Counted from the first letter of the stretch, positions 1 to 9,411 are shown. The stretch: DNA of 64,000 nucleotides from Clostridia bacterium (GCA_014805025.1 JAAUYR010000021.1:1-64000), one strand, 5' to 3'. Made by a program: numbers and translations. Notes: generated by a model not told the origin, from the letters alone.

Positions 1-165
1 GCACTCTATGTATCCGCCCGTCTGCAAAATCTTTACCGCCTTTTGAACGGCCGGCTGAGATACGCCTATTCGGCGCGCCACGTCCACCCTGTGAACGAAC
101 TCGCTTTCACGCGATAATATCAAAATTGTTTCAAGATAATCTTCCGATGACTGATTACGTTTCAT
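1..165 (-). CDS. DtxR/MntR-family metal-dependent transcriptional regulator (partial, runs off window start)
   Basis: Reverse translation MKRNQSSEDYLETILILSRESEFVHRVDVARRIGVSQPAVQKAVKILQTGGYIEC; DtxR-type winged HTH N-terminus. Confidence 0.8.
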   Translation of the reverse strand, partial: MKRNQSSEDYLETILILSRESEFVHRVDVARRIGVSQPAVQKAVKILQTGGYIEC

Positions 166-171
166 ACTTCA

Positions 172-200
172 ATTATATAATATAATATTTTTTATGTCAA
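172..200 (-). promoter_or_regulatory. Promoter TTGACA-N17-TATAAT for the DtxR-like gene
   Basis: Reverse strand TTGACA (200-195), 17 nt, TATAAT (177-172). Confidence 0.75.
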
Positions 201-214
201 GATTAATAAAACTC

Positions 215-243
215 TTGACAAGTAACTGTACCCATTATATAAT
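215..243 (+). promoter_or_regulatory. Promoter TTGACA-N17-TATAAT for the DUF975-like gene
   Basis: TTGACA 215-220, TATAAT 238-243. Confidence 0.8.
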
Positions 244-305
244 AACAGTGAAATTGCCGCATAAGCACGGTTTTTGCGGCATATCAATACAAAGGAGAAT
301 GTGAA

Positions 306-902
306 ATGTTAGTGGCAAAAGATTTCAGAAAACAGGCCTGGAACAGCCTGTCGGGCAAATGGTCGACAATGGCGGCTACAACCGTTATTTACTCGGTTAT
401 ACTGGGCGTATGCAGCGGACTTGCCTTTATAGTTCAAGGACCTTTGGACCTTGGTTACTATTTGATGACGGCAAACGTTATCCGCGAAAAAGACGTAGAG
501 CTTGAACAGCTGTTCGAAGGTTTTAAAAATTGCTTTTTGAACGCGCTGCTTCTGTATATTTTAAACGGCATATTTGTATTCCTGTGGTCGTTGCTGTTTA
601 TAATACCGGGAATTATCAAGAGTTATTCGTACAGTATGAGTTATTACATTCTTGCCGATAACCCCGATATGGACGCAAACGACGCAAGAAAGCAGTCAAT
701 GAAGCTCATGCACGGCAACAAGTGGAGACTTTTCTGCCTTGATTTCAGCTTTATCGGCTGGGGACTGCTCTGCGTTTTAACCTTCGGAATACTCTCGTTC
801 TGGGTAACCCCCTATCAGCAGACGGCGCACGCGGCGTTCTATCAGAGCCTTATTGCGGAGCAATATTCCACTCGACCCGCGGAAGAACCCTTCAACTATT
901 AA
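306..902 (+). CDS. DUF975-like integral membrane protein
   Basis: 198-aa ORF, RBS AAGGAG, multiple TM segments, DUF975-like N-terminus (MLVAKDFRKQAWNSLSGKW). Confidence 0.7.
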   Translation: MLVAKDFRKQAWNSLSGKWSTMAATTVIYSVILGVCSGLAFIVQGPLDLGYYLMTANVIREKDVELEQLFEGFKNCFLNALLLYILNGIFVFLWSLLFIIPGIIKSYSYSMSYYILADNPDMDANDARKQSMKLMHGNKWRLFCLDFSFIGWGLLCVLTFGILSFWVTPYQQTAHAAFYQSLIAEQYSTRPAEEPFNY

Positions 903-908
903 AATAAT

Positions 909-941
909 TAACGCGCGGCGAATTTCGCCGCGCGTTTTTTT
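909..941. terminator. Intrinsic terminator (convergent)
   Basis: ACGCGCGGCGAATTTCGCCGCGCGTTTTTTT hairpin plus T-run. Confidence 0.8.
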
Positions 942-945
942 ATGT

Positions 946-2025
946 TCAGTTTTCTTCGCCTGCAAGCTGAGCCTCTCTCTCGGCAAGCGTAAGCGCTTCT
1001 ATCATGCCCTCGATATCGCCCATAATAAACGCGTCAAGCGAGTACAGCGAAAGCCCTATTCTGTGGTCGGTAACCCGTCCCTGGGGGAAGTTATAAGTAC
1101 GGATACGCTCGCTTCTGTCGCCCGTGCCGACAAGCGATTTTCTGTGCTCGTCGTAAGCAGTGCGGTTTTTGGAGTTGTAATAGTCGTAAAGCCGCGAACG
1201 CAGAACCTTAAAGGCCTTGTCCTTGTTTTTAAGCTGACTGCGCTCGTCCTGGCAGGTAACCACAAGCCCCGTGGGGAAGTGAGTAATTCGTATTGCCGTT
1301 TCGGTCTTGTTTACCTTTTGACCGCCGGCTCCGCTCGAACGGTAAACGTCCACGCGGATATCCTCTTCCTTAATTTCGACTTCTACGTCCTCTGCCTCGG
1401 GCAGAACTGCAACCGTCGCAGTCGAGGTATGCACGCGCCCCTGAGATTCCGTTTCGGGCACGCGCTGAACGCGGTGAACGCCGCTTTCGAACTTCAACTG
1501 TTTGTACGCGCCCTTGCCGCTTATGTTCAGAACTACTTCCTTAATGCCGCCAAGCTCGGTTTCGCTCTTGTCGACTTCCTCTATTTTGAGGCGGTGGCGC
1601 TCGCAGTAGTTTATATACATTCTGTACAGCTCGTAGGCAAACAGCGCTGCTTCCTCGCCGCCGGCTCCGCCGCGGATTTCCATTATGCAGTTTCTGTCGT
1701 CGTTTTTGTCCTTGGGCAAAAGCAGAATTTTAAGCTCTTCGCGCAATGCTTCAAGCTTTTCCTTGCAGGAAAGTATTTCCGCGCCGAACAGCTCCTTCAT
1801 TTCAGGGTCTTGCTCGGTCTTTTCCGCTTCGACCGCTTCTTCAAGCTGCCGCTCGACCTCTGCGTATTCTGCGTACTTTTGCGCCGTTTCCGCTATCTCC
1901 GACTGCGCCTTGGCTATTTTAGTCCACTCAGCAGTGTCGGATATTACGGCAGGGTCACTCATCTTTTCGGAAAGCTCGCAATACCGCGCGTATACTTCCT
2001 TTAATTTTGCTATCATTTTATCCAT
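946..2025 (-). CDS. prfA: Peptide chain release factor 1
   Basis: 359 aa with GGQ motif ([20 protein letters not shown]). Confidence 0.96.
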   Translation of the reverse strand: MDKMIAKLKEVYARYCELSEKMSDPAVISDTAEWTKIAKAQSEIAETAQKYAEYAEVERQLEEAVEAEKTEQDPEMKELFGAEILSCKEKLEALREELKILLLPKDKNDDRNCIMEIRGGAGGEEAALFAYELYRMYINYCERHRLKIEEVDKSETELGGIKEVVLNISGKGAYKQLKFESGVHRVQRVPETESQGRVHTSTATVAVLPEAEDVEVEIKEEDIRVDVYRSSGAGGQKVNKTETAIRITHFPTGLVVTCQDERSQLKNKDKAFKVLRSRLYDYYNSKNRTAYDEHRKSLVGTGDRSERIRTYNFPQGRVTDHRIGLSLYSLDAFIMGDIEGMIEALTLAEREAQLAGEEN

Positions 2026-2028
2026 AGC

Positions 2029-3894
2029 TCAGAACACTATCTTTAAAAATCTTTCTACGCCGTTTAAATCTTTCAACACTATTGCGTAGTCGCGCTTGGG
2101 GAAGATTTTTAAAATATCCGTCGCCTGGTTTTCGCCGCACTCCATAATCAGCATACCGTCGCGCGTCAGATAGTTTTTGACGTTCTTGGATATCTGGCGG
2201 TAAAATTCCAGACCGTCCTCGCCGCCGTCAAGCGCAATGCGCGGCTCGTGCTCGCGCACTTCCCTCTGCAAAAACGGAATATCGCCGCTCTTAATATATG
2301 GCGGATTACATACTATTATATTGTATCTGCCGTGAACGTTCTCGAACAAATCGCTCACAACAAAGCTGACGTCCGCGCTGTTGTAGTTAGCGTTTTCCTT
2401 GGCGAGCATTATAGCCGCGTCGGATATATCCGCAGCGGTAACTGAAACTCCGCGCTTTTTGCAGGCCTTTGAAACGGCTATGGCAATACAGCCCGAGCCG
2501 GTGCACATATCCAGAACCTTATCGCCGTTTTCAACCGATTTGATTACTATATCGGCAAGCATTTCCGTTTCGGGACGGGGAATGAGCGCGCGCTCGTCCA
2601 CCTTAATGGTGCAGCCGTAGAACTCGGTATCGCCTATAATGTACCAGAGCGGTCTGCCCGTTAAACGCTTTTGAATAATCTCGGCAATTTTCTTACTCTC
2701 GTAAGAGCTTACCGTGCGCTCGACGGTGTACAAATCGCTGCGGTGTATCTTTAACACAAGCGCGTAAATCCACTCCGCGTCGCTCTCGTCGATGTCCTCG
2801 GCCGCAAACTTCTTTTTGGTTGCGTCCAGCATTTTTGAAAGTATGCCGCCCGTTACGAACTGCGACTCGGGCGAGGTTTCGTCCGCGTCCATTTCAAGCA
2901 CTTTATTGAACGCCGCAATTGCGACTTCTATCATATCCTCGGTCGGCTCGCGAGTTGTCAGGTATTTCTGCAACAGCATACCCGGAGCCTTGAATATGTT
3001 TACAAACTTGTTATCGAACTTAGCTAAAAGCTTTAAAATTTCGTAGGAAATTCCGGCAATTACCGGCAAAAGCACGATTTCGAGGCCTAATCTTGCTAAA
3101 ACTCGCAAAGGCCCGTTGGAAATCATGTTGACCCTGCACGCCCAGCTTACTACGGAAAACACGATAACGTTTATAAGCAATACTATAAACAGAAACGAAG
3201 TTCCGCATCTGTCGTGTATGCGCGAGCACTCCGTAACCTTTTCGGGCGTAAGCTCCACGCCGTGCTCGTACGCGTTAATGGTCTTATGCTCGGCGCCGTG
3301 GTACTGGTAAAGCCTGCGAATATCTTTAAGCAGCAGAATTGCGCCGAGATACCCCAGGAAAATAATAAATTTAATACCGCCTAAAATAAGCCCCGTCCAA
3401 AGCCCGTTCAAATCGCTGTAAACGAGCGCGTCGGGAAAGGCTTTCTGCAACAGTCCCACAAGGTAGTTGGGCAGGAAAAAGAACAGCGCCACCGCAAGGA
3501 TTACGCCGAGGCAAACGGATATAACGGTTACTATATCCATTAAGCTTACTTTGAATTTCTGCATTACCCAGTTTTCGACCTTGCCGGGCTCATCCCCGTC
3601 CTCGCCGTTGCCGTAAACGGTAGCCGAGCGCATAAGCGTTTTAGTGCCGCGCACGAGCGACGAGACCAGGTTGACGATACCGCGCACAAACGGAATTTTA
3701 GCTACGGTTTTAGCGGCGTCGCTTTTAACGATTCTCTGCGCTTCAATCTGAATTTCGCCGTCGGGGTCGCGCACGGCGGTAGCCATACCCGATTTCCCCA
3801 TCATCATAACGCCTTCTAAAACGGCCTGACCGCCTATGTACGTTCCGCACTTTTTGGGCTTTTTAATTTTTTCGGTTTTTTCTTTTTTTGACAT
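2029..3894 (-). CDS. prmC: Fused DUF1385 (YqhQ-like) membrane protein and PrmC release-factor glutamine methyltransferase
   Basis: N-term GGQAVLEGVMMMGKSG plus TM segments (DUF1385); C-term ALIPRPETEML, DMCTGSGCIAIA, NPPYIKSGD (PrmC). Start taken at MSKKEKTEK (3894), since a hairpin lies across the longer ORF start. Confidence 0.88.
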   Translation of the reverse strand: MSKKEKTEKIKKPKKCGTYIGGQAVLEGVMMMGKSGMATAVRDPDGEIQIEAQRIVKSDAAKTVAKIPFVRGIVNLVSSLVRGTKTLMRSATVYGNGEDGDEPGKVENWVMQKFKVSLMDIVTVISVCLGVILAVALFFFLPNYLVGLLQKAFPDALVYSDLNGLWTGLILGGIKFIIFLGYLGAILLLKDIRRLYQYHGAEHKTINAYEHGVELTPEKVTECSRIHDRCGTSFLFIVLLINVIVFSVVSWACRVNMISNGPLRVLARLGLEIVLLPVIAGISYEILKLLAKFDNKFVNIFKAPGMLLQKYLTTREPTEDMIEVAIAAFNKVLEMDADETSPESQFVTGGILSKMLDATKKKFAAEDIDESDAEWIYALVLKIHRSDLYTVERTVSSYESKKIAEIIQKRLTGRPLWYIIGDTEFYGCTIKVDERALIPRPETEMLADIVIKSVENGDKVLDMCTGSGCIAIAVSKACKKRGVSVTAADISDAAIMLAKENANYNSADVSFVVSDLFENVHGRYNIIVCNPPYIKSGDIPFLQREVREHEPRIALDGGEDGLEFYRQISKNVKNYLTRDGMLIMECGENQATDILKIFPKRDYAIVLKDLNGVERFLKIVF

Positions 3895-3918
3895 TTCGCC
3901 CTTCACTAACAAAAATTT

Positions 3919-3950
3919 AAGCTCCAAAAACTTCTTTTGGAGCCGCAGAT
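3919..3950 (-). terminator. Hairpin/terminator between rpmE and DUF1385-prmC
   Basis: GCTCCAAAA-N5-TTTTGGAGC perfect stem followed on the minus strand by a T-rich stretch. Confidence 0.55.
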
Positions 3951-3951
3951 T

Positions 3952-4164
3952 TTAAATATTGTATCTTTTTTTGAACTTGTCTACACGGCCGCCTGTGTCA
4001 ACAAGCTTCTGCTTGCCGGTAAAGAAAGGATGGCATTTATTGCATATATCCACTTTCAGCGTATCCACATTTTTGGTAGTACCCGTAGTGAACGTTTCAC
4101 CGCAAGCGCATACAACCGTAACCTCGTGATAATCGGGATGTATTTCGGGCTTCATAGCTTTCAC
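3952..4164 (-). CDS. rpmE: 50S ribosomal protein L31 (zinc-binding type)
   Basis: [28 protein letters not shown]...[14 protein letters not shown]. Confidence 0.95.
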   Translation of the reverse strand: MKAMKPEIHPDYHEVTVVCACGETFTTGTTKNVDTLKVDICNKCHPFFTGKQKLVDTGGRVDKFKKRYNI

Positions 4165-4345
4165 CTCGCTGTTATTTCATCTTATTCGCGTATATTATAT
4201 ATAAAATATGCGCGATAGTCAATTGATTTTCAAGCGCCTGAAAAAGTTTTTGGCGGAAATTGCAAAAAAAACCGTATTTTTTATTTTTCTGTGTTTTTAG
4301 TTGCAAAAGTCGGTTTCGAGGCGTATAATGTGCAATAGTTAGATT

Positions 4346-5368
4346 ATGGATAACTGGATTTTAAAAGGGGTTAATACCCTTGTAAACGAACCTTCGAGCG
4401 TTAACATTACCGCTCCTACCCAGGTTAAAGTCAAGGTTTCGCACCTGCTTTTAACCGATGATGACGCCATGCTTTATAACGGCGACGTTAAAACGACCTA
4501 CCCTAGGATTATCGGCAAAGCCGCCGTGGGTATCGTTACCGAGGCCGGAGATAACTGCTACGGCTTACAGAAAGGTTCAAGAGTTTACTTCGAGCCTTCC
4601 CGTGCCTGCGGAAACTGTCTTTCCTGCAAGAGCGGCAAACCCAAGGACTGCTCCGAGGTTGCCATTGCCGGAAGGGATTTCGACGGCTTTATGCGCGATT
4701 TCGTCGTATGCGAGTACGGCGACGTTGCAGCGCTGCCCGATTCCGTAAGCGATTTCCACGCGCTGTGCATAGAAACTATCGGTATTGCGGAAAATATTTA
4801 CGACAAACTCAATCTTTCCGCGGGTCAGAGGGTTGCGGTCGTAGGCGGCAGCTTTACGGGCAATATAATAGCCCAGGTGCTGTTGTACCACAAGGTTATA
4901 CCTATCGTTATCGATAACAACGCCGCCAACCTCGAAGCCGCCCAAAAGTGCGGCATAAGCTACGCTTTCGAGGCCAACGACGAGTTCGACGAGAATATCA
5001 GGAACGCCACAAGCGGAAATCTTTGCGACGCGGCAATTTACTGCGCTGCTTCAAGACTTCCCTTATCGCTCATCCCGAGGCTTGTCGGCGACGGCAAAAA
5101 AGTAGTTTTGTGCGCAAGTACGACGGGCAACGCAGTTATGGATATGCACGATATAATGGAAAAGAACCTTACCGTTTTCGGCGTTTCCAACGCGTACGGC
5201 TATACCGACGCAGTCATAAACATGCTTGTGCATAAGGCGGTCAACATCGACGTTTTCGAAAAAGAAGTGCTTACCGAGTTTAACCCGGCCGAGCTTCTCG
5301 ACGAAAAGTCGGCGTTCGTTACCTCGCCCAAGCGCAATATAATGACCGTGCTTAAAATGATTATCTGA
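4346..5368 (+). CDS. Zinc-type alcohol dehydrogenase-like (MDR) oxidoreductase
   Basis: 340 aa; structural zinc lobe CGNCLSCKSGKPKDC; Rossmann region VAVVGGSFTGNIIAQ. Confidence 0.75.
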   Translation: MDNWILKGVNTLVNEPSSVNITAPTQVKVKVSHLLLTDDDAMLYNGDVKTTYPRIIGKAAVGIVTEAGDNCYGLQKGSRVYFEPSRACGNCLSCKSGKPKDCSEVAIAGRDFDGFMRDFVVCEYGDVAALPDSVSDFHALCIETIGIAENIYDKLNLSAGQRVAVVGGSFTGNIIAQVLLYHKVIPIVIDNNAANLEAAQKCGISYAFEANDEFDENIRNATSGNLCDAAIYCAASRLPLSLIPRLVGDGKKVVLCASTTGNAVMDMHDIMEKNLTVFGVSNAYGYTDAVINMLVHKAVNIDVFEKEVLTEFNPAELLDEKSAFVTSPKRNIMTVLKMII

Positions 5369-5385
5369 CGCGCGCAAACTAATTT

Positions 5386-6801
5386 ATGCGCAATTTCCCT
5401 AAGTTTTTATTTTCTTTGAATTTTTTATATATAGCGTTAATTGCGGCACAAGTTGCCGCAATTGTTTTTTTATGTCTGTATATACCGGCGTTTTTGCCCG
5501 TTGCGGTAGTCGTTTTAACGGCCTGGGCGATAACTACCGTAACCGCGGTCATACTCTTTGCGCGGAGTAGCGCCGCAGAGGTCAAAAGCGCATGGTTCGT
5601 GCTGATTACCGCAATACCCGTTGCAGGCTCGGTAATTTACCTTCTTGCAACTTTAAAGCGCCCCGACTGCGGCGTTTTAGACGTCGAAAAAGAATACGTC
5701 GGCGGCGGCCTTGAAGCCGCCGCCAAAAGCCTTTGCGGAACGGTTGAATCCGGCTACGACCGCGCAGAATACTTTTCAAGCGGCACGGAGTATTTCAAAG
5801 TACTGATAAGCGAAATCGAGCGCGCCAAAGAAAGCGTGTATATCGAGTACTTTATAATTGCGCGCGGACATATCTTCAACGCCGTATGCGAGGCCCTGCA
5901 AAAAGCCGCAAAAAACGGCGCGGAAATAAAGATAATTTTAGACGGCATAGGCTCGCTTTTGCGTATAGGCAAAAGGGATATTAAGCGCCTTAAAGAGCTC
6001 GGCGCGGAAGTCAAGACCTTTCACCGCCTTACCCCCTACCCCCGTCCCAACCTGAACTTCCGCGACCACAGAAAGATTGTGACCGTCGACGGCAAAACGG
6101 CGTTCACGGGCGGCATCAACCTTGCCGACGAATACGCGAATATCACAAGCCCCTACGGCTACTGGAAGGACAGCGGCCTGGTTATTTACGGCGCGGCGGC
6201 AAAGATTTTCGAGGGAATGTTTCTTGCCGTGTGGCAAAAAAAGTATACTATGTCCGCACCGCGGGGCGGAAAGGCGCGCTGCCTGCCATTTTACGACAGT
6301 CCGCACAGCCGCGCGTTCTTCGAGGACGCGTGCGTCTACGCAATAAACAATTCCGTTGGCCGCGTGCATATAATGACACCGTACTTCTGTGTGAGCGAAA
6401 AAACCGCCGCGGCGCTCGTTTTCGCGGCGCGCCGCGGCGTAGATATAAAGATAATTCTGCCGCATATCCCCGACAAAAAGTACGCTTTTGAAATCTCCAA
6501 AGCGTACGCAAAAGAACTGCAACTTAGCGGCATCAAGTTTTACGAGTTCACCCCCGGCTTTATGCACGCAAAGTGCCTTGTGTGCGATAACCAGGTGTTT
6601 TTAGGCAGTTATAACTTCGACAGCCGCTCCACCCGGCTAAACTACGAATGCGGCGCGGTGTTCGGCGAGGAAATGACGGAAAAAGCCGAGCTGGACTTCA
6701 ACGAATGTCTTGCGCTTTCTTCGGAGTTTTCCGAGGGCAAAATTACCGCTTTCAGAAAGACTTACCGCTTTATTTTAAAACTGCTTGCACCGCTCATATA
6801 A
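5386..6801 (+). CDS. cls: Cardiolipin synthase (PLD superfamily)
   Basis: Two TM helices, two HKD-type motifs (FRDHRKIVTVDGKTAFTGG; MHAKCLVCDNQVFLGSYNFDSRS). Confidence 0.9.
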   Translation: MRNFPKFLFSLNFLYIALIAAQVAAIVFLCLYIPAFLPVAVVVLTAWAITTVTAVILFARSSAAEVKSAWFVLITAIPVAGSVIYLLATLKRPDCGVLDVEKEYVGGGLEAAAKSLCGTVESGYDRAEYFSSGTEYFKVLISEIERAKESVYIEYFIIARGHIFNAVCEALQKAAKNGAEIKIILDGIGSLLRIGKRDIKRLKELGAEVKTFHRLTPYPRPNLNFRDHRKIVTVDGKTAFTGGINLADEYANITSPYGYWKDSGLVIYGAAAKIFEGMFLAVWQKKYTMSAPRGGKARCLPFYDSPHSRAFFEDACVYAINNSVGRVHIMTPYFCVSEKTAAALVFAARRGVDIKIILPHIPDKKYAFEISKAYAKELQLSGIKFYEFTPGFMHAKCLVCDNQVFLGSYNFDSRSTRLNYECGAVFGEEMTEKAELDFNECLALSSEFSEGKITAFRKTYRFILKLLAPLI

Positions 6802-6819
6802 ATTTGTTACAATTTACTT

Positions 6820-7608
6820 ATGATTAAATTAATTGCTTCGGACTTGGACGGAACGCTTCTGCCGCCGAGCAAGATACTGCCCGAAGAAACGTTCGATATA
6901 ATCGGAAAACTGCACTCGCGAGGAATTACGTTCGCGCCGGCGAGCGGCAGACAGCTGCCCAACCTTAAAAAGCTGTTTGCGCCCGTCCTCGATAAAATTG
7001 CGATAATCGCGGAAAACGGCGGACTTGTATGGTACGGCGGAGAGGTCATTTATTCCGACCCGACCCCGTCCGAGAGCGTGGCGTACGCACTGGATATTAT
7101 CCGCAAGGAACAAGGGCTTTACCCCGTTTTATCCTGCACCGACTGCGCATACTACTCGGACGACAACGAAAAGTTCGTTAAAACGCTGCTTGCCTCGTAC
7201 TCTTCGGCAAAGCGCGTTGATAATTTAAACGAGGTCTTAAAGGACAATACCGTGCTTAAAATTTCCGTCTGGGACGAAATACCGCCCTGCGCCGAACACG
7301 GCGGAGCAATTCTTCCGCCCAAAATCAAGGGTCTGCGCACGATGGTTTCGGGCTACGACTGGCTCGACGTATCGGTGACCGGCTCGTCAAAGGGCAAGGC
7401 GCTCGAAGCACTCATGGAAAAGCTGGGCGTGGATAAGAGCGAATGCGAGGCCTACGGCGACCATATGAACGATTTGGAGATGCTGCAAACCTGCGGCAAC
7501 CCGTTCGTTACCGCCAACGCATTTCACGCGCTGAAAGCCATAATCAGAAACGAAATCCCCTCAAACGCGGAATTCGGAGTAATTCAAAAATTAAAGGAGC
7601 ATCTATGA
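6820..7608 (+). CDS. Cof-type HAD-superfamily hydrolase
   Basis: MIKLIASDLDGTLLPP; GDHMNDLEMLQ. Confidence 0.9.
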   Translation: MIKLIASDLDGTLLPPSKILPEETFDIIGKLHSRGITFAPASGRQLPNLKKLFAPVLDKIAIIAENGGLVWYGGEVIYSDPTPSESVAYALDIIRKEQGLYPVLSCTDCAYYSDDNEKFVKTLLASYSSAKRVDNLNEVLKDNTVLKISVWDEIPPCAEHGGAILPPKIKGLRTMVSGYDWLDVSVTGSSKGKALEALMEKLGVDKSECEAYGDHMNDLEMLQTCGNPFVTANAFHALKAIIRNEIPSNAEFGVIQKLKEHL

Positions 7609-8153
7609 AGTTAATTATTGCGTCGGATATTCACGGCTCGGCCAAGTATTGTACGTATTTATTGCAGGCTTTTAAAAGAGAAAACGCAGATAAACTGCTG
7701 CTTCTCGGCGATATTTTATATCACGGGCCGCGCAACCCGTTGCCCGACGAATACTCGCCCTCGCAGGTTGCCCAGCAGCTTTCGGAAGTAAAGCGCGATA
7801 TTTTGTGCGTTCGCGGTAACTGCGACAGCGAAGTCGACCAGATGGTTCTGCCCTTCCCTCTGCTTTCGGAGTACGCGGTGTTCTCGGTTGACGGAATTAA
7901 TTTTTATCTCTCGCACGGGCACAGGCAGGTTCCGCCCATGGGCAAGGGCGATATTTACCTTACGGGGCATACTCACGTTCCGCTTAAAAAGGTTGAGGCG
8001 GAAGGCTATCTGCACCTCAACCCCGGCTCGGTCTCGCTGCCCAAGGAAAGCAGTCCGCGCGGATATATACTCTACGACGACAAGACATTTTACTTTAAAG
8101 ACTTCAACGGAACGGTATACGATAAAATTGCGTATTGGGAATATCTCGCATAA
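7605..8153 (+). CDS. YfcE-like metallophosphoesterase
   Basis: MKLIIASDIHGS, LLGDILYHG, VRGNCDSEVDQ, LTGHTHVP; ATGA overlap with the upstream stop, so start corrected to 7605. Confidence 0.88.
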   Translation: MKLIIASDIHGSAKYCTYLLQAFKRENADKLLLLGDILYHGPRNPLPDEYSPSQVAQQLSEVKRDILCVRGNCDSEVDQMVLPFPLLSEYAVFSVDGINFYLSHGHRQVPPMGKGDIYLTGHTHVPLKKVEAEGYLHLNPGSVSLPKESSPRGYILYDDKTFYFKDFNGTVYDKIAYWEYLA

Positions 8154-8190
8154 AAAAAACGTCCGCGGTAAACCGCGGACGTTTTTTTGC
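8154..8190. terminator. Bidirectional intrinsic terminator
   Basis: AAAACGTCCGCGGTAAACCGCGGACGTTTTTTT. Confidence 0.85.
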
Positions 8191-8197
8191 AAGTTTT

Positions 8198-8422
8198 TTA
8201 AACGGGCAAAATGCGCAGGATGTGCTTGCTGACAATCATAAGAATGAGGTCGCAAAGCCAAATGATGTTGAATCCGAAGAAAATACGGATAATCGCTGCA
8301 ACGATTTTGCCGTCCTGAATTCTGGTGATAATTCCGCAGAACCACGAGGTTACGGGAATAATAGCCAGAATCAAGCTAACTAAGTAGCCAAGTCCAAAGT
8401 AATCGCCCTTTTTAGCTGCCAT
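8198..8422 (-). CDS. Small membrane protein, unknown function
   Basis: 74 aa, two TM stretches, RBS AAAGGAGCG upstream, own TATAAT-type promoter. Confidence 0.65.
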   Translation of the reverse strand: MAAKKGDYFGLGYLVSLILAIIPVTSWFCGIITRIQDGKIVAAIIRIFFGFNIIWLCDLILMIVSKHILRILPV

Positions 8423-8528
8423 TTTAAAACGCTCCTTTTGTTTTATTTAATTATATTATATCATAATATAAAAATATGTCAACAATAATACAAAAAATGT
8501 CAATAAAATAGCATATTTTCGCGATTGT

Positions 8529-8777
8529 TTATGAGAACATTTCCTCTCCGAGCAAAAGCGCGTGACCCTTGGTAAGCACCCATATAAGGTCAAGTATCCA
8601 TATAAAGAACGCGCCGGGGAAAACCGTAAGTACGCCCAAAATAAGCCACACAATATCGTTTTTGACAGCGCCCTTTACTATACGGCATATCCCGTAGAAA
8701 ACGTCTACGCAGGGAATACACAAAAGCACCTTTACTATCAGCGGCAGCCCCTCGACAGCCTTTAACAATTCGTCCAT
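8529..8777 (-). CDS. Small membrane protein, unknown function (related to neighbour)
   Basis: 82 aa, similar TM pattern to 8198-8422; TTGACA-N16-TATAAT and GAGGAGC RBS upstream. Confidence 0.65.
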   Translation of the reverse strand: MDELLKAVEGLPLIVKVLLCIPCVDVFYGICRIVKGAVKNDIVWLILGVLTVFPGAFFIWILDLIWVLTKGHALLLGEEMFS

Positions 8778-8833
8778 AATAAGCTCCTCAAATATTTTAT
8801 TATATTATATCACTCGCATATAAAATGTCAAAA

Positions 8834-9034
8834 TTAAATTTTGCGACCTATTAATTCGTCTAAACTTATTCCGTAACAGTCAGCAAGCTTTACACAAAAA
8901 TCAATACTGGGGATAACATCTCCCCTTTCCCACCTTGTTATATTTTGATGTGATGTCGATAATTTTTTTGCTAACTCCATTACTGAAAGTCCAGCAAGCT
9001 CCCTTTGCTCTTTTAAAGCTTCTCCATAATTCAT
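8834..9034 (-). CDS. XRE-family HTH transcriptional regulator
   Basis: MNYGEALKEQRELAGLSVMELAKKLSTSHQNITRWERGDVIPSIDFCVKLADCYGISLDELIG; start corrected to 9034 (RBS GAGAGGC). Confidence 0.9.
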   Translation of the reverse strand: MNYGEALKEQRELAGLSVMELAKKLSTSHQNITRWERGDVIPSIDFCVKLADCYGISLDELIGRKI

Positions 9035-9080
9035 AAAACTGCCTCTCATATATTTTTAGCACAAATTTGTACCAAATAAC

Positions 9081-9109
9081 TTGACAGGTACATAAATGTA
9101 CTTTATACT
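9081..9109 (+). promoter_or_regulatory. Promoter with operator palindrome in the spacer
   Basis: TTGACA (9081-9086), N17 containing GTACATAAATGTAC (9088-9101), TATACT (9104-9109). Confidence 0.85.
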
Positions 9110-9137
9110 ATGTACAAATATGTATTTGGAGGTGCTT

Positions 9138-9410
9138 ATGACTAATTCAATTTTATCAATGTTACTTGACGGTGGCAACGGGTTACACGAAGTTATAAAA
9201 GACAGCAAACAGTATATTGATTTGCAAAACGAAATAGACAAGATAATTACAAGATGCACCCCCAACCTAACGGAAGAGGAACGGCATAAAATTTTGTTCG
9301 ACATAGGACTTTTGCACTGCAAAATGGAGCTTGAAAAAACGACCCTCTTTTTCAAAGAGGGCGTAAAAACAGCGTTCAAGCTTTTTGTTGAAACCTGTAC
9401 TTACATATAA
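9138..9410 (+). CDS. Small helical protein, DUF6809-like
   Basis: MTNSILSMLLDGGNG...LTEEERHKILFDIGLLHCKMELEKTTLFFKEGVKTAFKLFVE; RBS GGAGGTG before ATG 9138; the longer ORF start at 9096 overlaps the promoter. Confidence 0.7.
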   Translation: MTNSILSMLLDGGNGLHEVIKDSKQYIDLQNEIDKIITRCTPNLTEEERHKILFDIGLLHCKMELEKTTLFFKEGVKTAFKLFVETCTYI

Positions 9411-9411
9411 A

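Noticed and set aside
853-2004. 383-aa plus-strand ORF opposite prfA
   Set aside because: Antisense to a certain prfA; no recognisable domain
9096-9137. Upstream ATG extending the DUF6809-like ORF to 104 aa
   Set aside because: The extension overlaps the -10 box; the RBS GGAGGTG points to ATG 9138
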